DNA of 7,357 nt, taken from positions 1 to 7,357 of the forward strand of contig JAMDCE010000386.1 in the NCBI GenBank assembly GCA_023489135.1, read 5' to 3'. Made by a program: the position numbers and the translations under genes. Shown one piece after another: positions 1 through 5,833 of this stretch (the stretch's first letter is position 1; every line of letters starts with the position of its first letter). The notes beneath the pieces are model-generated. The model was not told where the DNA came from, did not search any database, and was given only the letters and a program-made list of their open reading frames with translations. Source of the DNA: Chloroflexota bacterium. Its GTDB lineage: Bacteria > Chloroflexota > Chloroflexia > JAMDCE01.

Positions 1-2
1 GT

Positions 3-119
3 ATTCGGCCAAGCCTGGCCAAGCTCATAGCGTGGATAACAGACAAGCTCAGTGCGATGGAACCTCTATGGACACGAAGACAGGCACGCTACCGTGCCCG
101 CCTGTCACGTTTTGGGTAA
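3..119 (+). other. Possible 3' end of an upstream gene (partial, uncertain)
   Basis: One plus-strand frame is open from the left edge to a TAA at 117-119. It reads as a W- and R-rich tail containing SLAKLIAWITDKL and ending RARLSRFG. The amphipathic first half could be a real protein C-terminus cut by the window edge. Against this, third-position GC is only moderate, and a second frame is open across the same stretch to about 185. A strong hairpin (79-106) also lies within it. I recognise no family. It may equally be non-coding sequence. Confidence 0.2.
79..106. repeat. Imperfect palindrome / hairpin
   Basis: GACAGG (79-84) pairs with CCTGTC (101-106). Inside it CACG (85-88) pairs with CGTG (93-96) around a CTAC loop, leaving a 4-nt bulge at 97-100. 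This is a 10-bp stem in all. A second inverted repeat follows at once: TTTTGGG (110-116) with CCCAAAA (137-143). No clean U-run follows the first stem, so it is not a textbook terminator. It could be the end of an upstream transcript or part of a structured RNA. Confidence 0.45.
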
Positions 120-176
120 CCCTAAGCCCGCGTGCGCCCAAAAAGCATCCGGAACCAGGTACGAGGCAGCGTCCTT

Positions 177-197
177 CGGCGGACTAAAGTCTCGCCG
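177..197. repeat. REP-like extragenic palindrome (GGACTAAAGTC core)
   Basis: CGGCG (177-181) pairs with CGCCG (193-197). GAC (182-184) pairs with GTC (189-191) around a TAAA loop, with T192 bulged, so the stem has 8 bp. Short palindromes with a GACTAAAGTC or GGACTAAAGTCC heart are, from memory, dispersed in intergenic regions of many environmental genomes. That family assignment is inference. Only one copy is present in this window. A further inverted repeat starts on its right arm: CGTCAAG (196-202) with CTTGACG (233-239). Confidence 0.45.
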
Positions 198-239
198 TCA
201 AGTCGCTTGGCAAAGCCACTCCTCACAAGAGGCTTGACG
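196..239. repeat. Inverted repeat upstream of the DUF218 gene promoter
   Basis: CGTCAAG at 196-202 is the exact complement of CTTGACG at 233-239. The 30-nt interior holds a smaller hairpin, TGGC (208-211) with GCCA (215-218) around AAA. The right arm ends 26 bp before the -10 box at 266. It could be a regulatory site or another dispersed palindrome. Nothing here identifies a bound protein. Confidence 0.35.
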
Positions 240-262
240 CGAGCACTTTGGTGCCGCGACCG

Positions 263-271
263 TGGTACAAT
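263..271 (+). promoter_or_regulatory. Predicted extended -10 promoter of the DUF218 gene
   Basis: TGG followed by TACAAT (266-271) makes a TGn-extended -10 element with 5 of 6 consensus bases. No good -35 sits 16-18 bp upstream; the TTGACG at 234-239 is 26 bp away, too far to pair with it. Transcription would start near 278, giving a leader of about 50 nt before the TTG start at 330. The same TGn-extended form appears at two other promoters in the window, which adds some support. Confidence 0.5.
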
Positions 272-329
272 ACCCCTGGCATTAGTCTTGCCCCTGTTTC
301 ACGATGCCTTCTTGGGGGAGGTTAGGGGA

Positions 330-950
330 TTGAGGTTAGCTATAAGGATTGTCGTCTTGCTCGGCTCGCTGGCGATTCTGGCCACCGCGGTCCCGGGCGG
401 CTGGGTCTTCTTGCAGCACCAGGGGAAGATATACGGCCGAGTGCAGGACGCTCCCTCGGCGCCCGTGGCCATCGTCTTCGGAGCAGCCCTGAGACCGGAC
501 GGGGAGCCGAGTTTGATGCTGGCAGATCGAGTCGATGCCGCCGTCGAGCTGTACCGGGCCGGCAAAGTGCAGAGGATTCTAATGACCGGCGACAACCGCA
601 GTCCTTATCACGACGAGGTCACGGCCATGAAGAGATATGCCATCGAACGGGGAGTGCCGGCCGACGTCATCGACCTGGATGGCGCGGGCCTCCGCACCTA
701 TGATAGCTGCTATCGAGCCAGCACCATCTTTGGCATCGACGAGGCAATCCTGGTAACGCAGGGCTACCACCTCCCCCGCGCTCTCTTTCTAGCCCGCTCT
801 TTCGGCATCAACGCCGTCGGCCTGAAGGCCGGACGCGACGATTATCCCAATCAGGATTACTACGACCTGCGTGAGGCCGCGGCCGACATCGTTTCGTGGT
901 ACGAAGTCAACTTCATTCACCCCTTGCCTTTCGGCCTAACCGAGCGCTAG
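330..950 (+). CDS. SanA/YdcF-like DUF218 membrane protein
   Basis: DUF218 (SanA/ElyC/YdcF-type) protein of 206 residues, probably anchored in the cytoplasmic membrane with its domain outside. Family members such as E. coli SanA and ElyC affect envelope integrity and peptidoglycan precursor metabolism, but their chemistry is not settled. Residues 1-22 form one hydrophobic helix after a short basic start (MRLAIR). Family blocks follow in order: IVFGA (48-52), TGDN (86-89), LRTYDSC (121-127) and VTQGYHLPRA (142-151). The length suits the family (SanA is about 239 aa). I chose the TTG at 330 because GGAGG (317-321) lies 8 nt upstream and it puts the signal anchor at the N-terminus. The frame is open back to a GTG at 132, but that extension is basic, has no family match and crosses the palindromes and the promoter. 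The next gene starts 54-78 bp downstream. Confidence 0.85.
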   Translation: MRLAIRIVVLLGSLAILATAVPGGWVFLQHQGKIYGRVQDAPSAPVAIVFGAALRPDGEPSLMLADRVDAAVELYRAGKVQRILMTGDNRSPYHDEVTAMKRYAIERGVPADVIDLDGAGLRTYDSCYRASTIFGIDEAILVTQGYHLPRALFLARSFGINAVGLKAGRDDYPNQDYYDLREAAADIVSWYEVNFIHPLPFGLTER

Positions 951-991
951 TGGCCTTTCCGCTCCCGAGGGTCGGTAGCCCTATTTGGTGA

Positions 992-1021
992 TTGACGGGC
1001 GAGGGTGGGAGCCCCTAGTAT
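992..1021 (+). promoter_or_regulatory. Predicted promoter of the CAP-domain gene
   Basis: TTGACG (992-997, 5 of 6 consensus) and TAGTAT (1016-1021, 4 of 6) are separated by 18 bp. Transcription would start around 1027-1029, exactly at the GTG codon at 1029. This predicts a leaderless mRNA and a gene transcribed separately from the DUF218 gene just upstream. The signal is inferred from sequence only. Confidence 0.45.
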
Positions 1022-1028
1022 AGCGGCT

Positions 1029-2537
1029 GTGAGAAAGAAGTTTCTTATCGGCTGCATGCTACTATCACTACTATTACCGACGACGGTCGCCGCCGCGCCG
1101 GCGGACTTCGACGTTCCCGCCGGCCACTTCTTCAGTCAGGCCGGCGGAGGAGATGGCAGCGTGGGGTTTACCGTCGTAGACGATGCCCAAGCCAGATTCT
1201 GGTCCGAATTCAAGCGGCTGGGCGGGGTAGCGGGTGTTGGCTACCCCGTGTCCCAGCGCTTCAAGTGGGACGGCTTCGTAGTCCAGGCGATGCAGAAGGG
1301 CGTATTCCAATGGCGCCCCGAGGTGGGCCAGGTCTACTTCGTCAACGTGTTCGATCAGTTATCCACCACCGGCAAGGATGATTGGCTTCTCAACGTTCGC
1401 TCCACGCCCAAGATGATAGAGAGCAGCTTCGACGCTAACAAGAGCTGGGACCAGGTCGTGGCCGGCCGGCTGGCGCTGCTGGACGCCAATCCGGCGATCA
1501 AGGCTCAGTACAACGGAGTTCCCAACCCGATGGTTCTCTACGGCCTGCCGACCTCGCGGGTGGTGGACAACGGCAACCATTTTGCCATTCGTCTTCAGAG
1601 GGCGGTGATCCAGCAATGGAAGGTCGACGTGCCCTGGGCCAAAGCCGGACAGGCCACGTTGGCCAACGGAGGCGACGTCGGCAAAGAGGCGGGCCTGTTT
1701 GCCACTAACGTCACCACGCCCCTGCCCTCCGATCGCGCGGCTCCACCGAGCCGCGGCGAATCGGACGCCGGAGGGACCCTGGAGCAGAACGCCCTGGATG
1801 TTATCAACTACTATCGCTCGCTGGCGGGCGCGGCGCCTCTGAAGCTCGACCCGGCCCTGACCAAGGCCGCCGCGGCGCACGCCAAGTACTACGTCGCCAA
1901 CTACGGGGACCCCAGCCTGGCCGGAATGGGGCTGCACTACGAGGCGATTTTCCGGCCCGGCTTCACCGGCTCTAGCTGGACGGACAGAGCCCGCGTCGCG
2001 GGCTACTCTAACTGGGCGGTGGATGAGAACATCGGGCTGGTAGGGAATCCGCAGAAGGCCGTCGACTACTTCGTCAATACCATCAACCACAGGTGGAACA
2101 TGCTTCACCCTTCGGCGGTGCATCTGGGATATGGCATCTCCAGCAAACCGGCCATAGATGTGTTCGACCTCGGCTTCCGCGGTGACAGACCGGCCGAGGC
2201 GCTCCCGACCGTCTATCCCGGCAACGGCCAGAAGGACGTGCCGCTTTCGTCTTCCATTGGCGAAAGTCCCGACCCGCTCCCGGGCGTGCGGCGCCCTCTC
2301 GGTTATCCCATCACGGTGAGCTTCCACCTGCAGGACAGCGTCAAATGGGGCGACTACAGCCTGGTCGATAGCTCAGGCCAGCCGGTGCAGCTCTACACCG
2401 CCCAGAAGCAATGGCTACGCTCCCTCGCCCTCATCCCCGCCAATCCACTTAAGCCAGGCACTACCTACACCGTCCGCATCGGCGGCACGGTAAACGGCCA
2501 ACCGTTCAGCAAGAGCTGGTCGTTTACAACCAAGTAA
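1029..2537 (+). CDS. Secreted CAP/SCP-domain protein with C-terminal Ig-like domain
   Basis: Exported CAP-superfamily protein of 502 residues, or 510 if it starts at GTG 1005. Residue numbers here count from 1005. A basic start (RKK, 10-12), hydrophobic core and VAAA-PA cleavage site (about 28-33) form a Sec signal peptide. Residues 38-125 resemble a module I associate with Chloroflexota extracellular proteins (FW..F.RLGGVAGVGYPVS, then QWRPE and NVFDQL). Residues 125-240 continue without a named domain. After a low-complexity linker, the CAP domain spans about 259-395: GLHYE with H311 and E313, DENIG (340-344), and HRWNML followed by HLGYG (362-377). These match the CAP cavity His/Glu sets and signature. 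Residues 405-510 look like an Ig-like (Big_5/SbsA-type) domain ending SWSFTTK. The molecular role of bacterial CAP proteins is mostly unknown. The 1029 start is preferred because the predicted promoter would place the transcript start there; GTG 1005 has GAGG directly abutting it, a poor spacing. Confidence 0.88.
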   Translation: MRKKFLIGCMLLSLLLPTTVAAAPADFDVPAGHFFSQAGGGDGSVGFTVVDDAQARFWSEFKRLGGVAGVGYPVSQRFKWDGFVVQAMQKGVFQWRPEVGQVYFVNVFDQLSTTGKDDWLLNVRSTPKMIESSFDANKSWDQVVAGRLALLDANPAIKAQYNGVPNPMVLYGLPTSRVVDNGNHFAIRLQRAVIQQWKVDVPWAKAGQATLANGGDVGKEAGLFATNVTTPLPSDRAAPPSRGESDAGGTLEQNALDVINYYRSLAGAAPLKLDPALTKAAAAHAKYYVANYGDPSLAGMGLHYEAIFRPGFTGSSWTDRARVAGYSNWAVDENIGLVGNPQKAVDYFVNTINHRWNMLHPSAVHLGYGISSKPAIDVFDLGFRGDRPAEALPTVYPGNGQKDVPLSSSIGESPDPLPGVRRPLGYPITVSFHLQDSVKWGDYSLVDSSGQPVQLYTAQKQWLRSLALIPANPLKPGTTYTVRIGGTVNGQPFSKSWSFTTK

Positions 2538-2582
2538 GCGGATCACAGCTTTGAGAAGGCCCTGCCCCTGGCACAGCGTCTG

Positions 2583-2611
2583 TTGCCGACCGCAAGGTGA
2601 AGTGTTATACT
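2583..2611 (+). promoter_or_regulatory. Predicted promoter of the GH18 lipoprotein gene
   Basis: TTGCCG (2583-2588) and TATACT (2606-2611) are exactly 17 bp apart, and the -10 is extended by TGT at 2603-2605. Transcription would start near 2618 and give a leader of about 30 nt that holds the ribosome site GGTGAGGGG (2641-2649). It is the best-formed promoter in the window and lies in the 112-bp gap after the CAP gene. Confidence 0.65.
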
Positions 2612-2649
2612 CCGCGCACCACTGATCGACCGGCGAGATAGGTGAGGGG

Positions 2650-4002
2650 ATGATGTCCAAGAAGGCTCCTGAATGCGTCCTGGCGATGATGCTGTTCCTG
2701 TTCGGCGCCGCGTGCTCCTCTCAGACGCCTGCTACCGTGGACGAGGCAAGAGCTATCACCGACGTCTCAGCCCGGATCGCCACCCCGGAGGTGGCAACGA
2801 ATTCCGTGCCCTCCATCTCTTCAACCACGACGCCCAACCCCACTGCGGCGACCGGCAACACCACGATCACACCGACCGCGGCGGCCAAAGGCCCTCTCGC
2901 TTCTATTCCAACCTCGGCCAAACGGAAGGGCAACATCGTACTTGGCTACTACGTATCATACGATACCACCTCCTGGGCCTCCCTGGAGGCGCACGCCAAT
3001 GCTCTGGACTATGTGGCGCTGCAAATCATTAGCCCGGACGCCTGTGGCAACATCGGCAGCGAGAGCGATCTCACGCTGCTCGACTTCGCCCACTCTCGCG
3101 GGGTTAAGGTGCTCCCTTCGGTATTCACCAGCAGTCGCTGGCTCAACCATCGCCTCCTGGCCGATGAGGCAACCACCCCCAACTTCGTCAAACAGCTCAC
3201 GAGCTACGTAGTTGAGGAAGGGTACGACGGATTGGACGTCGACCTGGAAGACATAGAGTCGGGTGATCGGAAGGCTCTCACCTCTTTCATCAGTCGGCTA
3301 TCGGAATCCCTGCACGATGAGGGGAAGCTGCTGACGATGGCGATGCCGGCCAAGTCCTCGGACGTCACGACGGGCTGGGCCGGACCTTTCGACTACGCCG
3401 CGCTGGCGCCCTACGTGGACCTGTTCACGATTATGAGTTACTCCTACACCTACTCCAGCAGCCCGCCCGGTTCCACTGCCCCCATAGAGTGGGTGGAGAA
3501 GGTCATGGCGTTCGCCACAAGTCAGATTCCCTCGAGGAAGGTCTTGCTGGGGGTACCGTTCTACGGCTACGACTGGAACTTAACCACGGGGGCGAGCGCT
3601 CGCGCTTTGCGCTATCCCCAGGCGGAGGCTCTGTCGGCAAAGCACGGCGTACCTATTGCCACCGATCCCGCCAGCAAATCGGCCAGGATGAGCTACTCGG
3701 CCCGGCCCGGCGATCAGCCACCGGCCGATCGGCGGCCTCCCACTCTCGACCACAGGATCAAGTCGCGCGCCCGCCCGCCCTGTCCCGCTCAGCCGGCGAC
3801 TCCAACCCCGGCTCCGTTCCAGCCGCCCAAGCCTACCAGGACTCCCGCCGCGGTTGAGGAACACGTAGTGTGGCTCGAAGACGCGGCGAGCGCCGAGGCT
3901 CGGCTCAGATTGGTCGAGAAACTCGGCAGCGGAGGCATCGGCGCCTGGCGGCTGGGACAAGAGGATCCCAAGGTGTGGCCTGTGCTAGAAGCCTGGCGCT
4001 AA
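2650..4002 (+). CDS. GH18-family (YaaH-type) glycosidase lipoprotein
   Basis: Predicted lipid-anchored glycoside hydrolase family 18 protein, 450 residues. YaaH/SleL-type GH18 proteins cleave N-acetylglucosamine-containing polymers such as spore-cortex or cell-wall glycan; the substrate here is unknown. Residues 1-22 form a lipoprotein signal peptide ending GAAC, with C22 as the lipidation site. A Ser/Thr/Pro-rich linker runs to about 92. The TIM barrel begins at IVLGYYVSYD (96-105). The catalytic DGLDVDLE motif is D193, D196, D198 and E200, matching DxxDxDxE with E200 as the acid. LLGVPFYGYDW follows at about 299-309, and VVWLEDA then GIGAWRLGQEDP near the end. Two oddities: the usual Asp after Tyr in the M.YD motif is Ser (MSYS, 262-265), and a proline-rich insert of about 50 residues (352-402) interrupts the last strands. 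The start is ATG 2650 or 2653; GAGG (2644-2647) is 5 nt before the latter. The gene ends 5 bp before a convergent gene. Confidence 0.88.
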   Translation: MMSKKAPECVLAMMLFLFGAACSSQTPATVDEARAITDVSARIATPEVATNSVPSISSTTTPNPTAATGNTTITPTAAAKGPLASIPTSAKRKGNIVLGYYVSYDTTSWASLEAHANALDYVALQIISPDACGNIGSESDLTLLDFAHSRGVKVLPSVFTSSRWLNHRLLADEATTPNFVKQLTSYVVEEGYDGLDVDLEDIESGDRKALTSFISRLSESLHDEGKLLTMAMPAKSSDVTTGWAGPFDYAALAPYVDLFTIMSYSYTYSSSPPGSTAPIEWVEKVMAFATSQIPSRKVLLGVPFYGYDWNLTTGASARALRYPQAEALSAKHGVPIATDPASKSARMSYSARPGDQPPADRRPPTLDHRIKSRARPPCPAQPATPTPAPFQPPKPTRTPAAVEEHVVWLEDAASAEARLRLVEKLGSGGIGAWRLGQEDPKVWPVLEAWR

Positions 4003-4007
4003 AGGGC

Positions 4008-4379
4008 TCACCTCTTCCAGTCGTCTCGCCCGCTATCGTCGGCCGGCTTCGGCACGGGGTTCCACTTGGATACCGCCACGAACTGCATCCCAACCAGGGC
4101 TATCCCGGCCGCAAAGTTCAAGAACGCCAGAGTCGGCTGCTGCGCTATCACGAAAATGTCGGTCATCGCCACCGTGTACACAATAAAGAGCGACGCGAAT
4201 ATCACTCGGGATCGCGAAGAAACCAGCCATTCCAGCGAGTCGATGTTCTTAAGGCCACCGTCCTTGCCCGACTTCACCAGCTCCCTCGAAGCCATCCCTA
4301 AGAATAGCGCGCCCAAAGCCAGCGATAACAGAAATACCGAGCTAACGACCACTATCCCAGAAATCAAATCCATTACCAT
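4008..4379 (-). CDS. Small three-helix membrane protein, unknown function
   Basis: I do not recognise a family. The 123-residue product has three clear hydrophobic segments, about 6-29, 58-80 and 83-104, separated by a polar loop rich in K, D, G and S (31-57). It ends in a charged cytoplasm-like tail (ADDSGRDDWKR). This clean membrane pattern is why I take it as real and the opposite-strand frames as shadows. Start is ATG at 4379, or at 4373 two codons later; only a weak TAGG lies about 7 nt before the first, with GGGAG further up. An inverted repeat CCTCA-TCT-TGAGG (4405-4417) sits 26 bp upstream. The gene is convergent with the GH18 gene (5-bp gap) and lies downstream of the GH-A glycosidase on the same strand, separated by 206 bp. 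It could be a holin-like or accessory membrane protein, but nothing shows this. Confidence 0.7.
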   Translation of the reverse strand: MVMDLISGIVVVSSVFLLSLALGALFLGMASRELVKSGKDGGLKNIDSLEWLVSSRSRVIFASLFIVYTVAMTDIFVIAQQPTLAFLNFAAGIALVGMQFVAVSKWNPVPKPADDSGRDDWKR

Positions 4380-4404
4380 TTTTGAACCTACTCCCGTTCA
4401 CCCA

Positions 4405-4417
4405 CCTCAAGATGAGG
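4405..4417. repeat. Short inverted repeat upstream of the small membrane protein gene
   Basis: CCTCA (4405-4409) and TGAGG (4413-4417) are exact complements around a 3-nt loop. A second short hairpin, CGGCA (4424-4428) with TGCCG (4434-4438), follows 6 bp later. They lie 26-60 bp upstream of the minus-strand start at 4379, a plausible place for an operator or leader hairpin. No regulator can be named. Confidence 0.3.
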
Positions 4418-4445
4418 CCAAACCGGCAGGAATTGCCGATTGCGC

Positions 4446-4497
4446 CCACTGAATCTAGCCGTTGTGCAATTCCACTGAATCTAGCCGTTGTGCAATT
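4446..4497. repeat. Perfect tandem repeat, two copies of 26 bp
   Basis: The 26-bp unit at 4446-4471 (begins CCACTGAATC, ends TTGTGCAATT) is repeated without a single change and without spacer at 4472-4497. GCAATTTC (4492-4499), at the end of copy two, recurs inverted as GAAATTGC at 4545-4552. No ORF or transposase is attached. Multiple direct repeats near the tip are typical of IS21-family transposon ends, so this may be a relic of such an end; this is inference from repeat layout, not from a match I can verify. A repeated operator is the alternative. The rest of the 4380-4585 gap shows nothing clear. Confidence 0.85.
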
Positions 4498-4585
4498 TCT
4501 TTGCCAGCGGTGAGCTACCGACCGGTGGTAAAGATCATCGACACGAAATTGCGGGGGTGGTGTGAGGGCAGAAGCGTGAATTCGC

Positions 4586-5656
4586 TCAGCGTAGCCGCGG
4601 CTCTCGGCCTGTGCTTGCCAGTACTATTGTGGCAGCGCTAGCCTTCTGGAACTCCTTGGTTAGGGCTTCCAGCGACCCATCCATAGGGTTCCCATTGGCA
4701 TCCACTAGACCGAAGTTGCGATCCCCAGGTTCCGGTCCGTCCGTCGTCCAAACGTAGGGCGCCCCGCCCAAAACGTACTCCGGATGGGAGCGGATCATCT
4801 CCCACATCTTCAGGTAGCCATCCGGCCTATCGGCGCGGCTCCAACCTTCCGGCGCAAACTCGGTGATAAATAGCGGCATCCCGTTGCTGAGCGAAGGCCA
4901 GCCGGCCAGGATGTCCTGCAGGCGCATGGTATAGGCGTTCATCCCGTACAGCAGCCACGGCCTATCGACTCCGCCGTCGGCCTGATACCAGGCCAAATAG
5001 GGCAGATAGCCGTCCTCGGCCTCCCGGTAAATGACGGGGTGATTGGGATCAACCTCGTGAACCGCATCGGCTAGCTCCAGGTAGAACCGGCCGAAGTCCT
5101 CGGCCTGCCCGTTAGCGACGACGTCCTGCATCACTTCGTTGCCAACCCCCCACATGCGAAGGGCCGGATGATCCTTGTAGGTCTCTACCTTGGCTATGAG
5201 GTCCGCCTTCAATTGCTCCTGCAAGGCGGTGTCGGCGTAGTTGCCGTCCGGGGGCAGTACGAAGGGCATAACAACTCCCAGATCGTGCTCCAAGGCCCTA
5301 TCGAGTGTCAGTTGATCGAACTTATCCTGCTCGTAGCCTTTGTCCGCATCCCAACCCATAATGGTATTGATGCCTGCCGCGTGCATCCGGCTGAAATCCG
5401 CGTCGTATCTGGCTGCCCTTTCCTCGTCCGGCAGGTTGCGGTAGATCACGTTGTAACCCATGCCCACCAGAAACTGGGGCCGGCCGTCCACGAGATAGGT
5501 ATGCGATCCATCGTCGTTCTGTTCGACGTTAACTGTGTTTGGCTCAGCCTCTGTGGCCGGAGAAGCCTCCGACGTCAGGGATAGAGCGGGAGTCAGCAAC
5601 AAGATCAGTGAGAAAATTATTGTGATTGCTTTGACCATGGTTAGCTTACGCTCCAT
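4586..5656 (-). CDS. Secreted clan GH-A glycoside hydrolase (GH2/GH5-like barrel)
   Basis: Predicted exported retaining glycosidase of 356 residues. A basic start (MERK...K9) and hydrophobic stretch (10-27) form a signal peptide, followed by a short acidic, Thr/Pro-containing linker. A GH2-catalytic-like (beta/alpha)8 barrel starts near the strand YLVDGRPQFLVGMGYN (54-69). WGVGNEV gives N173-E174, the expected acid/base of clan GH-A. LFITEFAPEGW gives E266, the expected nucleophile. APYVWTTDG (299-307) and FGLVDANGNPMD (315-326) match the last strand and the tail common in GH2-type barrels. The substrate cannot be read from this. There is no GH2 sugar-binding or jelly-roll domain, so it is a bare barrel. 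Start is ATG 5656 with GGGGG about 8 nt upstream; an in-frame ATG six codons on would also keep the signal peptide. It is divergent from the reductase gene and shares its 270-bp control region. Confidence 0.85.
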   Translation of the reverse strand: MERKLTMVKAITIIFSLILLLTPALSLTSEASPATEAEPNTVNVEQNDDGSHTYLVDGRPQFLVGMGYNVIYRNLPDEERAARYDADFSRMHAAGINTIMGWDADKGYEQDKFDQLTLDRALEHDLGVVMPFVLPPDGNYADTALQEQLKADLIAKVETYKDHPALRMWGVGNEVMQDVVANGQAEDFGRFYLELADAVHEVDPNHPVIYREAEDGYLPYLAWYQADGGVDRPWLLYGMNAYTMRLQDILAGWPSLSNGMPLFITEFAPEGWSRADRPDGYLKMWEMIRSHPEYVLGGAPYVWTTDGPEPGDRNFGLVDANGNPMDGSLEALTKEFQKASAATIVLASTGREPRLR

Positions 5657-5684
5657 TACGCGCCCCCGATATGCACTTCCCCTT

Positions 5685-5714
5685 CTACTAGGCGGGTCTT
5701 TACCTTCCTGTCAA
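5685..5714 (-). promoter_or_regulatory. Predicted promoter of the GH-A glycosidase gene
   Basis: On the minus strand a perfect -35 TTGACA (5714-5709) is followed after 18 bp by TAGTAG (5690-5685), a weak -10 with 3 of 6 consensus bases. The start would be near 5678, leaving a 22-nt leader before ATG 5656. A strong -35 with a poor -10 often goes with activator dependence, and palindromic sites lie just upstream. Confidence 0.4.
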
Positions 5715-5734
5715 GCATATTCTGAGCCACGCTC

Positions 5735-5762
5735 TTTAACAGCCTGTTATCTAACTGTTAAA
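5735..5762. promoter_or_regulatory. Palindromic operator-like cluster between divergent genes
   Basis: TTTAACAG (5735-5742) and CTGTTAAA (5755-5762) are exact complements. Within them lie two smaller palindromes: TAACAGCCTGTTA (5737-5749) and TAACTGTTA (5752-5760). A 7-bp direct repeat AAATTAG follows at 5760-5766 and 5774-5780. The AT-rich block contrasts with the GC-rich surroundings. Its centre, about 5748.5, is roughly 71-72 bp upstream of both predicted transcription starts (about 5678 and 5821). It probably binds a dimeric regulator serving both genes; no regulator gene is in the window. Confidence 0.5.
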
Positions 5763-5805
5763 TTAGTGTTACGAAATTAGACGGAGTCGATGGTAGTCTC
5801 CTGTC

Positions 5806-5814
5806 TGATATAAT
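5806..5814 (+). promoter_or_regulatory. Predicted extended -10 promoter of the SDR reductase gene
   Basis: TGA followed by a perfect TATAAT (5809-5814) forms an extended -10 element. No recognisable -35 lies 16-18 bp upstream. Transcription would start near 5821, giving a leader of about 106 nt before the TTG start at 5927. Confidence 0.6.
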
Positions 5815-5833
5815 GTCTAAGAAAGTGCTCGTT

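Noticed and set aside
52..237. 61-codon plus-strand open frame near the left edge
   Set aside because: It crosses the palindromes, has no ribosome site and shows no protein-like pattern.
234..239. TTGACG as the -35 of the DUF218 promoter
   Set aside because: It is 26 bp from the TACAAT box, too far for a sigma-70 promoter, and is part of an inverted repeat.
132..329. N-terminal extension of the DUF218 protein from GTG 132
   Set aside because: The extension is basic and unlike the family, crosses palindromes and the -10 box, and would bury the signal anchor; TTG 330 has a well-placed GGAGG.
1359..2327. Long open frame (322 codons) on the minus strand
   Set aside because: It lies wholly antisense to the CAP-domain gene, whose domains are clear. 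It reads as R/V/G-rich sequence without domains, as expected for a GC-rich shadow frame.
3580..3960. Minus-strand open frame of 126 codons opposite the GH18 gene
   Set aside because: Shadow of the GC-rich proline-encoding insert; arginine- and glycine-rich with no recognisable domain.
4066..4452. Plus-strand open frame of 128 codons
   Set aside because: It overlaps the minus-strand membrane protein, whose three clean hydrophobic helices are far more protein-like, and it runs into the tandem repeat.
4446..4497. CRISPR array
   Set aside because: Only two repeat copies, directly abutting with no spacer, and no cas genes in the window.
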